Shown one piece after another: positions 7,520 through 16,581 of a stretch of 64,000 nt of DNA (its first letter is position 1; each line of letters opens with the position of its first letter). The stretch comes from Echinicola sp. 20G (GTDB lineage: Bacteria; Bacteroidota; Bacteroidia; Cytophagales; Cyclobacteriaceae): the NCBI RefSeq assembly GCF_015533855.1, contig NZ_AP024154.1, forward strand, positions 4,036,501-4,100,500, given 5' to 3'. The notes under the pieces were generated by a model. It did no database searches and was not told where the DNA came from. It was given only the letters and a program-made list of their open reading frames with translations. The position numbers were made by a program, and so were the translations under genes.

Positions 7520-9682
7520 TTATATGCCAGGAACAAAATGTGGTTTATAGTTAATATATTCTTTTAAGGTCTTTGCAGGGTTTTCAACTCGATCTGGTAA
7601 GGGAAGTTTTGAAAATTGTTGGAAATATAGCAGGCAGGCATCTCTCCACCATTTTGCTTCTTTCTCCTGAATTTTCATAAAGGATAATATATGCTCATAC
7701 CGTTCATTGTCTATTGAATTTTCTAGTGTCCTCCATTGTTTTATTGCTGTAGTCGTTTGGTCAACTCCTGCCTGATAATGGAGTGCGATCTCTTCCCATA
7801 GTGTTTTTCCTGACTGCATACGGTATGCCCATGGGAGATGGTGGAACCAAAGCAAGTATTTTTCAGGACAGGTCTTGGGATTGCTAAATTGTTTCTCGAT
7901 GGAAGGAGAGTATTGGCTAAGGGCATCGCTACCAGAGGAGGTGCGGTCAAAACCAATTCCGTCCGCTCCTGCCTGATGATAATAAGTAGATGTCCAATCA
8001 TCTCGGTGCTTGTCAGTGATCCACGGGGCTGGGCCATAATGATGGTCCCACCCCATGATATGGTGCAGCCCAAGCGGTGTCATGTAGTTGACTACAGCTT
8101 CGCGGGATTTGGACATTATATCTAATGTTGTACTTATGAATTTGGGGTCATTGCTAAAAGTCATTGCAATCCAATCTTCAGCGATTTTTTCTGAACTGGC
8201 ATAAGGGTTCCATGCTAGCTTGCCGAAAGCATACCAGTTGGCTTGACCAAAATGATTTCCGGTCCAGTTTCTGTCTGACCCAATATTGGAAACTCCAGCC
8301 ATGCCGCTTAATTGATGGTTTTCTAAGCTGCCATCTATGATTTTTGCTACGGTAGATCCTGCGCCTTTGCTATAAGTGTCCGTGTCAAGTACTTCTTCAT
8401 ATAGTTGCGATAGGTAGACCAAGTGAGTGCCTTGTCCAAGGTATTCTTGGGTGATTTGAAACTCCATCATCAGTGGGGTTTTGGGCATCGCTCCAAAAAG
8501 TGGGTGAAAAGGTTCTCTTGGTTGAAAATCTATGGCTCCATTTTTTACTTGTACCAATACATTGTCTTCAAATTCTCCATCCAAAGGCTGGAATTCATTA
8601 TATGCTTGTTTGGCCCTGTCATCGGGTGTGTTTTCACTATAAACAAAAGCTCGCCACATTACGATGCCGCCGTATGGCTTCAAGGCTTTGGCCAATAAAT
8701 TGGCTCCTTCAGCTTGTGTTCGTCCGTAGTTATGAGGGCCTGGTTGTCCTTCAGAGTCCGCTTTAACCAAAAAACCTCCAAAATTTGGTATGTAAGAATA
8801 GATTTCTGCCGCCTTGTCATTCCACCATTTTTGGACTTCTTCATCCAAGGGGTCTGAAGTTTTAAGTTGGCCGATTTCCATGGGGGCACTGAATCTAGCG
8901 GTGAGGTAAACTTTGATGCCGTATGATTCAAATGCTTTTGCTAAAGCAGCTGCTTTCTGGATGTAGGCAGCTGTGAGTACCAATGCGTTGGCGTTTACAT
9001 TCGTTAGGACAGTGCCGTTGATTCCTATGGAAGCATTGGCACGGGCATAATCAATATACTGTTGGTCGATGTGGTCTGGAAGGAGGTGCCAGTTCCAAAT
9101 GGAGGATCCTGCATAGCCTCTTTCTACTGTTCTGTCCAAGTTGTCCCAGTGATTCAGGACCCTGATTTTTGTTTTGGGGACAGAAACAATGTTTAAATCA
9201 ACTATGCTTTGTTGAGTTTGTAGTAATTTGAGAAATTCAAATGTTCCATAAAGCAAAGCTGCATCAGCGTTGCCGGTGATTAATGTGATTGGCTGATTTT
9301 TGTATTGAATACTCTTTATGATAAAGCCTTCTTGGCCTAAACTGTCTAATTGATTTTGGCCAATAAACTCACCGATCCAAGGGAAGGATTCAGACGTGGC
9401 AATGACAATGTTATTTTTTTTAATACTCTTTTCAGTGAATTCAGGGGAGGTAGAGAGCATGCCTTTGAACGCGATGGAAAGTTCATTTTTGATGACATCG
9501 ATCGTTGCTGAATGGTTTGGGATGGTGATTTGATGGATGCTGCTCAGGTAAGATTCAGCCAGCTCTTTATTTTCAATTTTTTCATATTGTAGCCATAGCT
9601 TGTATCCGTCTTTGGCAAGTAGATCAGTACTGTATAGGCATAGCAAGGCTAGGACGAAAAGAATGATTGAAGGTCTTTTCAT
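7520..9682 (-). CDS. aguA: GH67 xylan alpha-1,2-glucuronidase
   Basis: Exported 720-residue alpha-glucuronidase with a signal peptide (about residues 1-23). The GH67 family releases (4-O-methyl)-D-glucuronic acid from the non-reducing-end xylose of aldouronic acids. The layout is an N-terminal GH67N-like beta domain, a TIM barrel containing D-S-E-G-Q-P-G-P, and a helical C-terminal domain. Likely catalytic residues are Glu311 (acid) with Asp385 and Glu413 (base), the latter 28 residues apart as in characterised GH67 enzymes. It lies 42 bp downstream of the LacI gene on the same strand, so it is probably co-transcribed with its regulator. It needs prior chain cleavage by GH10/GH30 enzymes, whereas GH115 acts on internal substitutions, so the two alpha-glucuronidases here are complementary. 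Confidence 0.93.
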   Translation of the reverse strand: MKRPSIILFVLALLCLYSTDLLAKDGYKLWLQYEKIENKELAESYLSSIHQITIPNHSATIDVIKNELSIAFKGMLSTSPEFTEKSIKKNNIVIATSESFPWIGEFIGQNQLDSLGQEGFIIKSIQYKNQPITLITGNADAALLYGTFEFLKLLQTQQSIVDLNIVSVPKTKIRVLNHWDNLDRTVERGYAGSSIWNWHLLPDHIDQQYIDYARANASIGINGTVLTNVNANALVLTAAYIQKAAALAKAFESYGIKVYLTARFSAPMEIGQLKTSDPLDEEVQKWWNDKAAEIYSYIPNFGGFLVKADSEGQPGPHNYGRTQAEGANLLAKALKPYGGIVMWRAFVYSENTPDDRAKQAYNEFQPLDGEFEDNVLVQVKNGAIDFQPREPFHPLFGAMPKTPLMMEFQITQEYLGQGTHLVYLSQLYEEVLDTDTYSKGAGSTVAKIIDGSLENHQLSGMAGVSNIGSDRNWTGNHFGQANWYAFGKLAWNPYASSEKIAEDWIAMTFSNDPKFISTTLDIMSKSREAVVNYMTPLGLHHIMGWDHHYGPAPWITDKHRDDWTSTYYHQAGADGIGFDRTSSGSDALSQYSPSIEKQFSNPKTCPEKYLLWFHHLPWAYRMQSGKTLWEEIALHYQAGVDQTTTAIKQWRTLENSIDNERYEHILSFMKIQEKEAKWWRDACLLYFQQFSKLPLPDRVENPAKTLKEYINYKPHFVPGI

Positions 9683-9724
9683 AAGATTTAAAACGTTTAT
9701 TTTGGGTTATTGAACTTACTTTCT

Positions 9725-10759
9725 TTAGGTTGTCTTTTGCCTCAATGAAGAGGATCTGACAATTAGTTCGGATCTTAATGTAATAGTATTTGTGTTTTGT
9801 AATACTCCTTTGGAGTTGTCTCCCAAGTGATTGATGAGGTTTTTCATGGCTACCTCTCCCATTTCATATCCTGGGTAATGAGTAGTGGTAAGGTTAGGTT
9901 CGATTAGCCTAGAGATCATGTCATTATTAAAACCTACCACGGCGATGTCTTCTGGTATTCTAATTCCTGCTTGTTTCAGTGTTTGGATACAACTTGCGGC
10001 ACATGCATCGTTTGAAACAAAAAGCCCATCTGGAAGTGTTTTTTTGCTTATTATTTTGTTAGCAATGTCCTCTCCTGCTTCCTCATTAAGGTCCGAATGG
10101 ATCACGTTTTTTGAATTAAAAGGGATCTCATGGTCCATTAATGCATACTTATATCCCTTGAGCCTGTCAGCATATACATTGATCTTGGTGTTCCCCAGAA
10201 CGTGTATGATGTTTTTGCACCCTTGTTCGATCAAGTGTTTGGTGGCATTGTAAGCGGCTTGAGTATTGTCGATTACAACCCCCGTACACCCTGAATTGCT
10301 GGCCACCCTGTCGAAAAACAATACTGGCGTGCCTTTATCTAGGAAAGGATTGAAATGTTCTACGTTTTCTGTGTTGCTGGCCAAAGAAACCAATAATCCA
10401 TCTACCCGGCTATTGAACATGGTTCTGGCATTTGCTTTTTCTTTTTCGGAAGATTCAAGTGACTGACTTATGATAAGGTTAAACCCTGCATCATTGGCCA
10501 CTTTTTCCATTCCTGCCAAAACTGAAGACTGGAAGGAGCTGTTTAGCCTTGGAACGATAATTCCAATGTTGTTGGTTTTTTTACTCCTTAAGTTGGAGGC
10601 AAAAACATTTGACCGGTAGCCCATTTGTTTGGCTGCATCAAAGATTTTTTGCTTTGTTTTTACATTTACCGCAGGGTGGTCATTAAGGGCTCTACTTACC
10701 GTAGTGGGAGAAACTCCTAAATCCTTGGCAATATCGTAAATAGTGATTTCCTTATTCAT
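9725..10759 (-). CDS. LacI-family transcriptional regulator
   Basis: About 344 residues. The N-terminal helix-turn-helix reads I-Y-D-I-A-K-D-L-G-V-S-P-T-T-V-S-R-A-L-N, followed by the hinge helix (S-N-L-R-S-K-K-T) and a periplasmic-binding-protein-like ligand domain starting N-I-G-I-I-V-P. The ATG at 10759 is chosen because it gives the normal short N-terminus; an ATG at 10795 would add 12 residues. It lies upstream of GH67 and diverges from susC. Three palindromes with an AACCGATT core (10947, 11224, 45800) are good candidates for its operators. The inducer is probably a xylo-oligosaccharide, aldouronate or uronate; this is inferred from context. Confidence 0.93.
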   Translation of the reverse strand: MNKEITIYDIAKDLGVSPTTVSRALNDHPAVNVKTKQKIFDAAKQMGYRSNVFASNLRSKKTNNIGIIVPRLNSSFQSSVLAGMEKVANDAGFNLIISQSLESSEKEKANARTMFNSRVDGLLVSLASNTENVEHFNPFLDKGTPVLFFDRVASNSGCTGVVIDNTQAAYNATKHLIEQGCKNIIHVLGNTKINVYADRLKGYKYALMDHEIPFNSKNVIHSDLNEEAGEDIANKIISKKTLPDGLFVSNDACAASCIQTLKQAGIRIPEDIAVVGFNNDMISRLIEPNLTTTHYPGYEMGEVAMKNLINHLGDNSKGVLQNTNTITLRSELIVRSSSLRQKTT

Positions 10760-10946
10760 TTTCCAGGGTCCTTTCAATTTATGCGCAAGTCGCAAAATAC
10801 TATAATCAGTTGCGGTTTTCTATAAATTGCAGCGACATTTTCTTTTAATGTAAGTTTTATGTATGCTCTTTTATCAATGGGTTTGATGGCCCAATTGCTT
10901 ATTGTTGTCTATTGTTTGGTTGAATATAATTTATATTATTGATTTA

Positions 10947-10960
10947 TGAAACCGATTTCA
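10947..10960. promoter_or_regulatory. Candidate LacI-family operator, site 1
   Basis: TGAAACCGATTTCA: palindromic arms around a central CG, with the AACCGATT core shared by two other sites. It lies about 190 bp upstream of the lacI start in the divergent intergenic region. Confidence 0.6.
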
Positions 10961-11223
10961 TATATAAAAATAATAATGCAGCTAATGTTAGTGCCTTTAT
11001 TTTTTTATTTATGTGGCTATAAATGCCATTTAATTCTGTTTTATGCTTTATTATTGTAATAATTTGAGCCTTAAAACTTAAATGATGATGTAATATTTCT
11101 TTTAGAACATTGTCTAAATAAAATTTCAAAAATGTGGGTTTATTTAATCGATTTAGCTTTTTGACTTATATAATGCAATATAATATTTTAATATTAGCTG
11201 AGTAATTGTTTTGAAAAAAACTC

Positions 11224-11237
11224 TGCAATCGGTTGCA
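11224..11237. promoter_or_regulatory. Candidate LacI-family operator, site 2
   Basis: TGCAATCGGTTGCA: its reverse complement contains AACCGATT with palindromic TGC/GCA arms. It lies about 117 bp upstream of the susC start. Confidence 0.65.
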
Positions 11238-11353
11238 ATTTATGGTTTTTTTTATGAGGTTTAGAGTATCAATGCTTTCTGGAAAGATCCTCCGGTTAGA
11301 GGGGGGGTTTAGCTTTATATATTCAATTAATTTAAACCCAAAACAAAAAATGT

Positions 11354-14300
11354 ATGGATTCAACCTTTACCAAGTGTGTTCGGTCAGAGAATGATAGAAC
11401 CGCTGGCAATGAGTCATTAAAATGGATGATTTTATTAGTGTTTATGCTAGTTGGTCACCTTTCAATGGCTCAAAATGTATCAGTATCCGGAGTGGTACTG
11501 GATGAGAATGGAGTAGGGTTACCAGGAGCAGCAATACAAGAAAAAGGAACAGCCAATGGGGTCGTTACCGGTTTGGACGGAGAGTATAATATTTCCGTAC
11601 AGAGGGGAGCCACATTGGTATATTCTTTTTTAGGGTATGCTTCTCAGGAAATAGAGGTGGGAAATCAGACTTCCATTGATGTGGAGATGGTTCCGGACGT
11701 AAGTTCATTGAAGGAAGTGGTGGTAGTAGGGTATGGTACCTTGCGGCAGGAGGCGGTGACGGGTTCAGTAGCATCAATCGGAGGCGATGAGATGCGTGAA
11801 GTCGCCTCTGCCAATGTGACACAGGCATTGCAAGGACGCTTGCCAGGTGTAAACATTTCGCAGACATCTTCCAGGCCAGGAGCTGCCATGCAAATTCGTA
11901 TTCGAGGTAACCGTTCGCTTACAGCCAGTAATGATCCTTTGATCGTGTTGAATGGGATTCCTTTTGCTGGGTCGATTGGTGACATTAATACTGAAGATGT
12001 TGAAAGCATCGATGTTTTGAAAGATGCTTCAGCTACAGCTATTTATGGTTCTCGTGGTGCAAATGGTGTAATTTTGATTACCACCAAAAAGGGTGCTAAA
12101 GGACAAGAAGCCCGGGTAAGCTATAGTGGTTTCTATGGTCCTAGAACGGTTTTTTCTAAATACCCTATGATGGACGGACCTGAATTTATTGAGATGCGGG
12201 AAGCCGCAGGGATTTATACCAATGGAGCGGATGAGTCCAATGATGTTAATGCAGATTGGCAGGATTTGTTCTACAAAACTGGGGTGATGACAAGTCATGA
12301 TGTAAGTGTTACTGGAGGAGGGGAGAAGAGCACCTATAGCTTTGGTTTGGGTTATTATCATGATGAAGGAGTTGTGCCAACCCAGCAATATGATCGGTTT
12401 TCATTGAGAGCGGCGGTTGATCAGGAGATAGGCAAATACTTGAGGTTAGGATTTAATTCCAACAGTAACTTTAATGAGAGTCAGGGATCCCAGGTAGGGT
12501 TGTACAGTACTTTAAGTATGTCTCCAATAGCTTCTCCTTATGAGGATGACGGATCATTGAGGAGAACGATCAATATGCCATTGGATGAGGCTTGGGTATC
12601 AACAAGGGAAGTGTTAGACAATATCGATGGACAATGGCTCAATGAAACGAGGTCTTACGCTACCTATAATGCTTTATATGGTGAACTTAAAATCCCTGGT
12701 GTGGAAGGGTTAAAATACCGTGTCAATCTAGGTTTGGACTATCGTCAAAGTAATCAAGGTGAATATACTGGAAGAGGTATAAATAGTTCCAATCCAGAGA
12801 CTCCATCCACTGCGGCAGTATCTAACTCTCATACTTACCACTGGATTGTAGAAAATATCCTGACCTATGATAAGACTTTTGCAGATAAGCATATTGTCAA
12901 TGTGACAGCATTGTATTCTTCAGAACAAAATCAATACAATCGTTCCAGAATGTTTGCAAGGGATATTCCGGCAGACCAATTTCAGTTCTATAATTTGGGA
13001 TATGCAAATGGGGAGATTCAGATCAATCCTGATGATCAACAATACGAACTATGGGGATTGAAATCTGTCATGGGGCGTGTGATGTATTCTTACGATGACA
13101 AGTATATGATCTCAGCCACTCTAAGATCTGATGGTTCTTCAAGGCTTGCAGAAGGACATAAATGGCATACTTATCCTGCTGTATCAGTGGGTTGGAATCT
13201 TGGCGAAGAGCAATTCATGGACAATGTATCCTTTGTAAACATGTTGAAATTAAGGGCTGGATACGGACAAACTTCCAATCAGGCGATTGCTCCTTATGCT
13301 ACCTTGGGAGGTTTAGGTACTAGACCGTACAATTTTGGTTCTGACACCTATGCCACTGGGTACTTTGTAAATGAACTTCCCAATCCTAACCTCGGCTGGG
13401 AGTATTCTGAGACATTAAATTTCGGGCTTGATTTCCGGATGTTTGACCATAGATTGTCTGGTACAGTAGAATATTATGTTACCAATACCAAGGACATTCT
13501 TTTGGGCGTAAATCTGCCAGGGACTTCAGGGGTAAGCAGCTACACCGCCAATATTGGAGAAACCCAGAACAAGGGATTTGAGGTTTCATTGAATGGGATG
13601 ATCATTCAAAATGGTGATTGGAGCTGGGAGGCAGGAGTTAACCTTTATGCCAACCGCAACAAATTAGTGGCTTTGGCATCAGGACAGGAAAGAGATGAAG
13701 GAAACTGGTGGTATGTAGGATATCCTATCAACGTGATTTATGACTATAAATATGAAGGCTTATGGCAGGAAAGTGACCCCTACTTGGATGTTTTGGAACC
13801 AGGAGGAAACCCAGGGATGATCAAGGTGGCCTATTCCGGAGATTACGAACAAGATGGTACTCCCCTTAGAGCGATAGGCCCTTCTGACCGTCAGGTACTT
13901 GACCTTCAACCTGATTTTATGGGTGGTTTTAATACAAGGGTGGCCTACAAAAACTTGGATTTTAGCCTTGTGGGAGCCTTCAAAAGTGGCGGTCTGCTGA
14001 TCAGTACCTTGCACTCGGCCTCTGGTTACCTCAATATGCTAAGCGGACGTAGAAACAATGTCAAAGTAGATTATTGGACGCCGGAAAATACAGGAGCTAG
14101 ATATCCGGCTCCGGGAGGTTTGGCCAGTGGTGACAATCCTAAATATGGGAATACCTTGGGCTATTTCGATGCTTCCTACCTGAAAGTACGTACAATGACA
14201 TTTGGTTATAATTTTGACCAGACTAGCAACTGGATGAATAAAGCAGGTATCAGCAGATTGAGAGTTTATGGCTCTGTTCAAAATCCTTTTGTGATATTCT

Positions 14301-14458
14301 CTCCATTCAATAAAGAAACTGGAATGGATCCAGAGACCAACTCTTATGGTGACGAGAATTCAGCCACAACAGGTACATATCCAAATCGATTGTTGACAAT
14401 TGGTACCAATTCGCCAGCTACTCGCAATTTTATAGTAGGTATAAACTTGACATTCTAA
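11354..14458 (+). CDS. SusC-family TonB-dependent outer-membrane transporter (pair 1)
   Basis: 1034 residues. After a signal sequence (ending S-M-A-Q, about residue 40) comes a carboxypeptidase-D-like regulatory domain (V-S-G-V-V-L-D-E-N-G), a TonB-box region (E-V-V-V-V-G-Y-G), the plug (L-P-G-V-N-I-S, Y-G-S-R-G-A-N-G-V-I-L-I-T-T) and a C-terminal beta-barrel ending F-I-V-G-I-N-L-T-F. There is no STN domain, unlike the second SusC. It forms a nutrient-uptake pair with the SusD 7 bp downstream. The substrate is likely a glucuronoxylan-derived oligosaccharide, given the GH30, GH115 and GH67 genes on either side. Start uncertain: the signal peptide could begin at the Met before I-L-L-V-F-M. Confidence 0.92.
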   Translation: MDSTFTKCVRSENDRTAGNESLKWMILLVFMLVGHLSMAQNVSVSGVVLDENGVGLPGAAIQEKGTANGVVTGLDGEYNISVQRGATLVYSFLGYASQEIEVGNQTSIDVEMVPDVSSLKEVVVVGYGTLRQEAVTGSVASIGGDEMREVASANVTQALQGRLPGVNISQTSSRPGAAMQIRIRGNRSLTASNDPLIVLNGIPFAGSIGDINTEDVESIDVLKDASATAIYGSRGANGVILITTKKGAKGQEARVSYSGFYGPRTVFSKYPMMDGPEFIEMREAAGIYTNGADESNDVNADWQDLFYKTGVMTSHDVSVTGGGEKSTYSFGLGYYHDEGVVPTQQYDRFSLRAAVDQEIGKYLRLGFNSNSNFNESQGSQVGLYSTLSMSPIASPYEDDGSLRRTINMPLDEAWVSTREVLDNIDGQWLNETRSYATYNALYGELKIPGVEGLKYRVNLGLDYRQSNQGEYTGRGINSSNPETPSTAAVSNSHTYHWIVENILTYDKTFADKHIVNVTALYSSEQNQYNRSRMFARDIPADQFQFYNLGYANGEIQINPDDQQYELWGLKSVMGRVMYSYDDKYMISATLRSDGSSRLAEGHKWHTYPAVSVGWNLGEEQFMDNVSFVNMLKLRAGYGQTSNQAIAPYATLGGLGTRPYNFGSDTYATGYFVNELPNPNLGWEYSETLNFGLDFRMFDHRLSGTVEYYVTNTKDILLGVNLPGTSGVSSYTANIGETQNKGFEVSLNGMIIQNGDWSWEAGVNLYANRNKLVALASGQERDEGNWWYVGYPINVIYDYKYEGLWQESDPYLDVLEPGGNPGMIKVAYSGDYEQDGTPLRAIGPSDRQVLDLQPDFMGGFNTRVAYKNLDFSLVGAFKSGGLLISTLHSASGYLNMLSGRRNNVKVDYWTPENTGARYPAPGGLASGDNPKYGNTLGYFDASYLKVRTMTFGYNFDQTSNWMNKAGISRLRVYGSVQNPFVIFSPFNKETGMDPETNSYGDENSATTGTYPNRLLTIGTNSPATRNFIVGINLTF

Positions 14459-14465
14459 TTTAATT

Positions 14466-16409
14466 ATGAAAAAGATACAAAAACATATAAAAACATGGAT
14501 GAAAGTTGCCTTAATGACATTGCTTCTTACATCATGTGCCGATCTTCTGGATGAACAGCCTCGTAGTAATTTCGAACCGGGCTTTTTTGAAACAGAGGCT
14601 GGTGTTCTAGGTGGATTGACTTCCATGTACGCTCACTTGCGCTATATTTACGGACAGGCTTATTATTATAATACTTGCCAAACCGGAACAGATGAAGTGA
14701 CCTATGCACAGAGTGCAGACCAAAACTTCCTAGTGATGGATTTGAGTGGCCAAGGGGTAATTGATGCTTCCAACAGCCGTGCAGATGTTGTGTGGAGTAC
14801 TGCCTTTTCAAATATCAATACAGCCAGTGGGGTTATCAAATTTGGCGTTGAAGCGGGTGTTTCAGCAGAACTTATTGCTGAAGCCAGGTTTTTTAGAGCA
14901 TTTGATTATTTCCTACTGGTACAAACCTTTGGAGGTGTTCCCTTGGATCTAGGATCAGGGGAATTGGAATTTAATACAAATCCTGTAAGAACATCTGTGC
15001 GAAACACAGTGTCAGAAGTATATACCAAGGCTATATTCCCAGACTTGATTGCAGCAGTAAATGATCTGCCAGAGGTGGGGAGACTGACAGGTACGGCCAC
15101 TAAAACTTTGGCGCGACTTTACTTGTCTAAGGCCTATCTAACTTATGCATGGTGGTTAGAAAATCCAAATAATATTCCAACTTACCCAGATGTGCAGCGT
15201 GTTGATCCAGATGGTCATGACGCACAATGGTATTTTCAGCAGGCCTATAATGTTGCATTGGAAGGGATAAATAACCCTGGGCCTTTTGGACTGCAAGAAA
15301 CATTTTATGATGTTAATTTTGCTCCGAACGATCGTAATAATGAATTGTTATTATATGCGGATCATACACAAAATAGTGAATTTTATAACGGAGGAAGCCT
15401 GACTTACGGAAGTGGTGGTGCTCCGGATAACTTTGCGGGCTGGATGATGACTTGGAATTATACCGTAATAAGAAGTAGTTCTTCCAGCTCCCAATGGGCA
15501 AATGATATAGAGTCCGTAAGGCGGGCAGCAGAGCAGGCTATAGGACGTCCATGGACCCGTATGTGCCCTACAATAGGAGCTATTACCAATACATTTGCTG
15601 ATAAAGCCAACGATTCTAGATATGATGGTACCTTTACTACCGTCTATCGAGCAAATACTGACAAGTCGCCTTCAATCGGAGGCCCCATCTATAATGCTAA
15701 TATGATGGAAGTTCAGGCAGGAGATGCTATCCTTACTTTTTTGGATGAAGACCCTGGCCAACCTATTACTTACCCAACGCCAACAAGTTTGGGAGGGAAT
15801 ATTGGAGCGGGGATTTTACCTGGAAGATCAGACTTTGTTATTGCGCCAAGTGGTGTTAGCAGGATCGTTTATCCTGGTCTTTGGAAATTAGGTCCTTACC
15901 GTACCGACAGCGGGGATGGGCTAGGACAGCCTAATGCAGGTAGCACTCGGCCTTTCAATATCGCTAAGTTTTCAGAGTTGTATTTTGTTGCAGCAGAGGC
16001 AGCTGCAAAAGGGGCCACTGGTCCTCAAAGCGCCCGAGACCTGATCAATGTTATTCGTGCCCGGGCCGGTAAATGGAGTTGGGATAATAATGAAAATCAA
16101 GAGAGAATTGAGGATAATAGTTCTGCAATGGTGGCTGCAACGCCTGCAACAGTTGACGTGAATTATATATTGCTTGAGCGCTCACGTGAGTATTTTGGCG
16201 AGGGCTACCGTTGGTATGATTTAATTCGAACCCAAAAATGGAATGAACTAGCAGGAACATACATGATTGGAGGCAGAAATTATGGGGATCATACTCCACA
16301 AACGGTTATCCGAACTATCGAACCTCATCATTATCTAAGACCTATCCCACAAGGACAAATGGACTCGATGGAAGGTGATAATGAAAGTTACCAAAACCCA
16401 GGGTATTAA
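14466..16409 (+). CDS. SusD/RagB-family glycan-binding lipoprotein (pair 1)
   Basis: 647 residues. The lipobox L-L-T-S-C lies at about residues 19-23, so it is anchored at the outer-membrane surface. The helical TPR-like fold of SusD is recognisable from A-E-A-R-F-F-R-A-F-D-Y-F near the N-terminus, and from the late A-R-D-L-I-N-V-I-R-A-R-A and L-E-R-S-R-E-Y-F-G-E-G-Y-R-W-Y-D-L-I-R segments typical of the family. It caps the SusC barrel encoded just upstream and delivers oligosaccharide to it. An attenuating terminator follows before GH30. Confidence 0.92.
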   Translation: MKKIQKHIKTWMKVALMTLLLTSCADLLDEQPRSNFEPGFFETEAGVLGGLTSMYAHLRYIYGQAYYYNTCQTGTDEVTYAQSADQNFLVMDLSGQGVIDASNSRADVVWSTAFSNINTASGVIKFGVEAGVSAELIAEARFFRAFDYFLLVQTFGGVPLDLGSGELEFNTNPVRTSVRNTVSEVYTKAIFPDLIAAVNDLPEVGRLTGTATKTLARLYLSKAYLTYAWWLENPNNIPTYPDVQRVDPDGHDAQWYFQQAYNVALEGINNPGPFGLQETFYDVNFAPNDRNNELLLYADHTQNSEFYNGGSLTYGSGGAPDNFAGWMMTWNYTVIRSSSSSSQWANDIESVRRAAEQAIGRPWTRMCPTIGAITNTFADKANDSRYDGTFTTVYRANTDKSPSIGGPIYNANMMEVQAGDAILTFLDEDPGQPITYPTPTSLGGNIGAGILPGRSDFVIAPSGVSRIVYPGLWKLGPYRTDSGDGLGQPNAGSTRPFNIAKFSELYFVAAEAAAKGATGPQSARDLINVIRARAGKWSWDNNENQERIEDNSSAMVAATPATVDVNYILLERSREYFGEGYRWYDLIRTQKWNELAGTYMIGGRNYGDHTPQTVIRTIEPHHYLRPIPQGQMDSMEGDNESYQNPGY

Positions 16410-16529
16410 AGTAAACAAATTCAAACTACTGATTGGTCCTGTTTATTTAGGTAATCAATGTTGAATGTAAATAAAATGAATTTTGGTACGTAAGGTTTAT
16501 TCTATTTAAGCCTTACCGATTTTAGGGTT

Positions 16530-16566
16530 ACCTTGCCGGGGAATTTCTCTCCGGTAAGGTTTTTTT
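16530..16566 (+). terminator. Intrinsic terminator after susD 1
   Basis: ACCTTGCCGG (16530-16539) pairs with CCGGTAAGGT (16551-16560), with one wobble, and T residues follow to 16566. It lies between susC/susD and the GH30 operon and probably lowers read-through. The GH30 ATG follows within 20 bp, so some read-through or a nearby start is expected. Confidence 0.85.
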
Positions 16567-16581
16567 AGGGCTGATGAAGAA

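Larger units (their letters stand above)
10760..11353. other. Divergent regulatory region between lacI and susC
   Basis: 594 bp, strongly AT-rich, without a convincing gene. It carries two LacI-type palindromes about 277 bp apart (centre to centre). No unambiguous Bacteroidota promoter (TTTG / TAnnTTTG) was located. Short minus-strand ORFs here have low-complexity AT-rich composition and are not called. Confidence 0.6.

Noticed and set aside
10944..11363. Two minus-strand ORFs of about 60 codons in the lacI-susC gap
   Set aside because: AT-rich low-complexity translations with no leader; they overlap candidate operator sites.
16511..16526. Fourth LacI operator (CCTTACCGATTTTAGG)
   Set aside because: It contains ACCGATT but the arms are not symmetric; it is probably part of the terminator neighbourhood.
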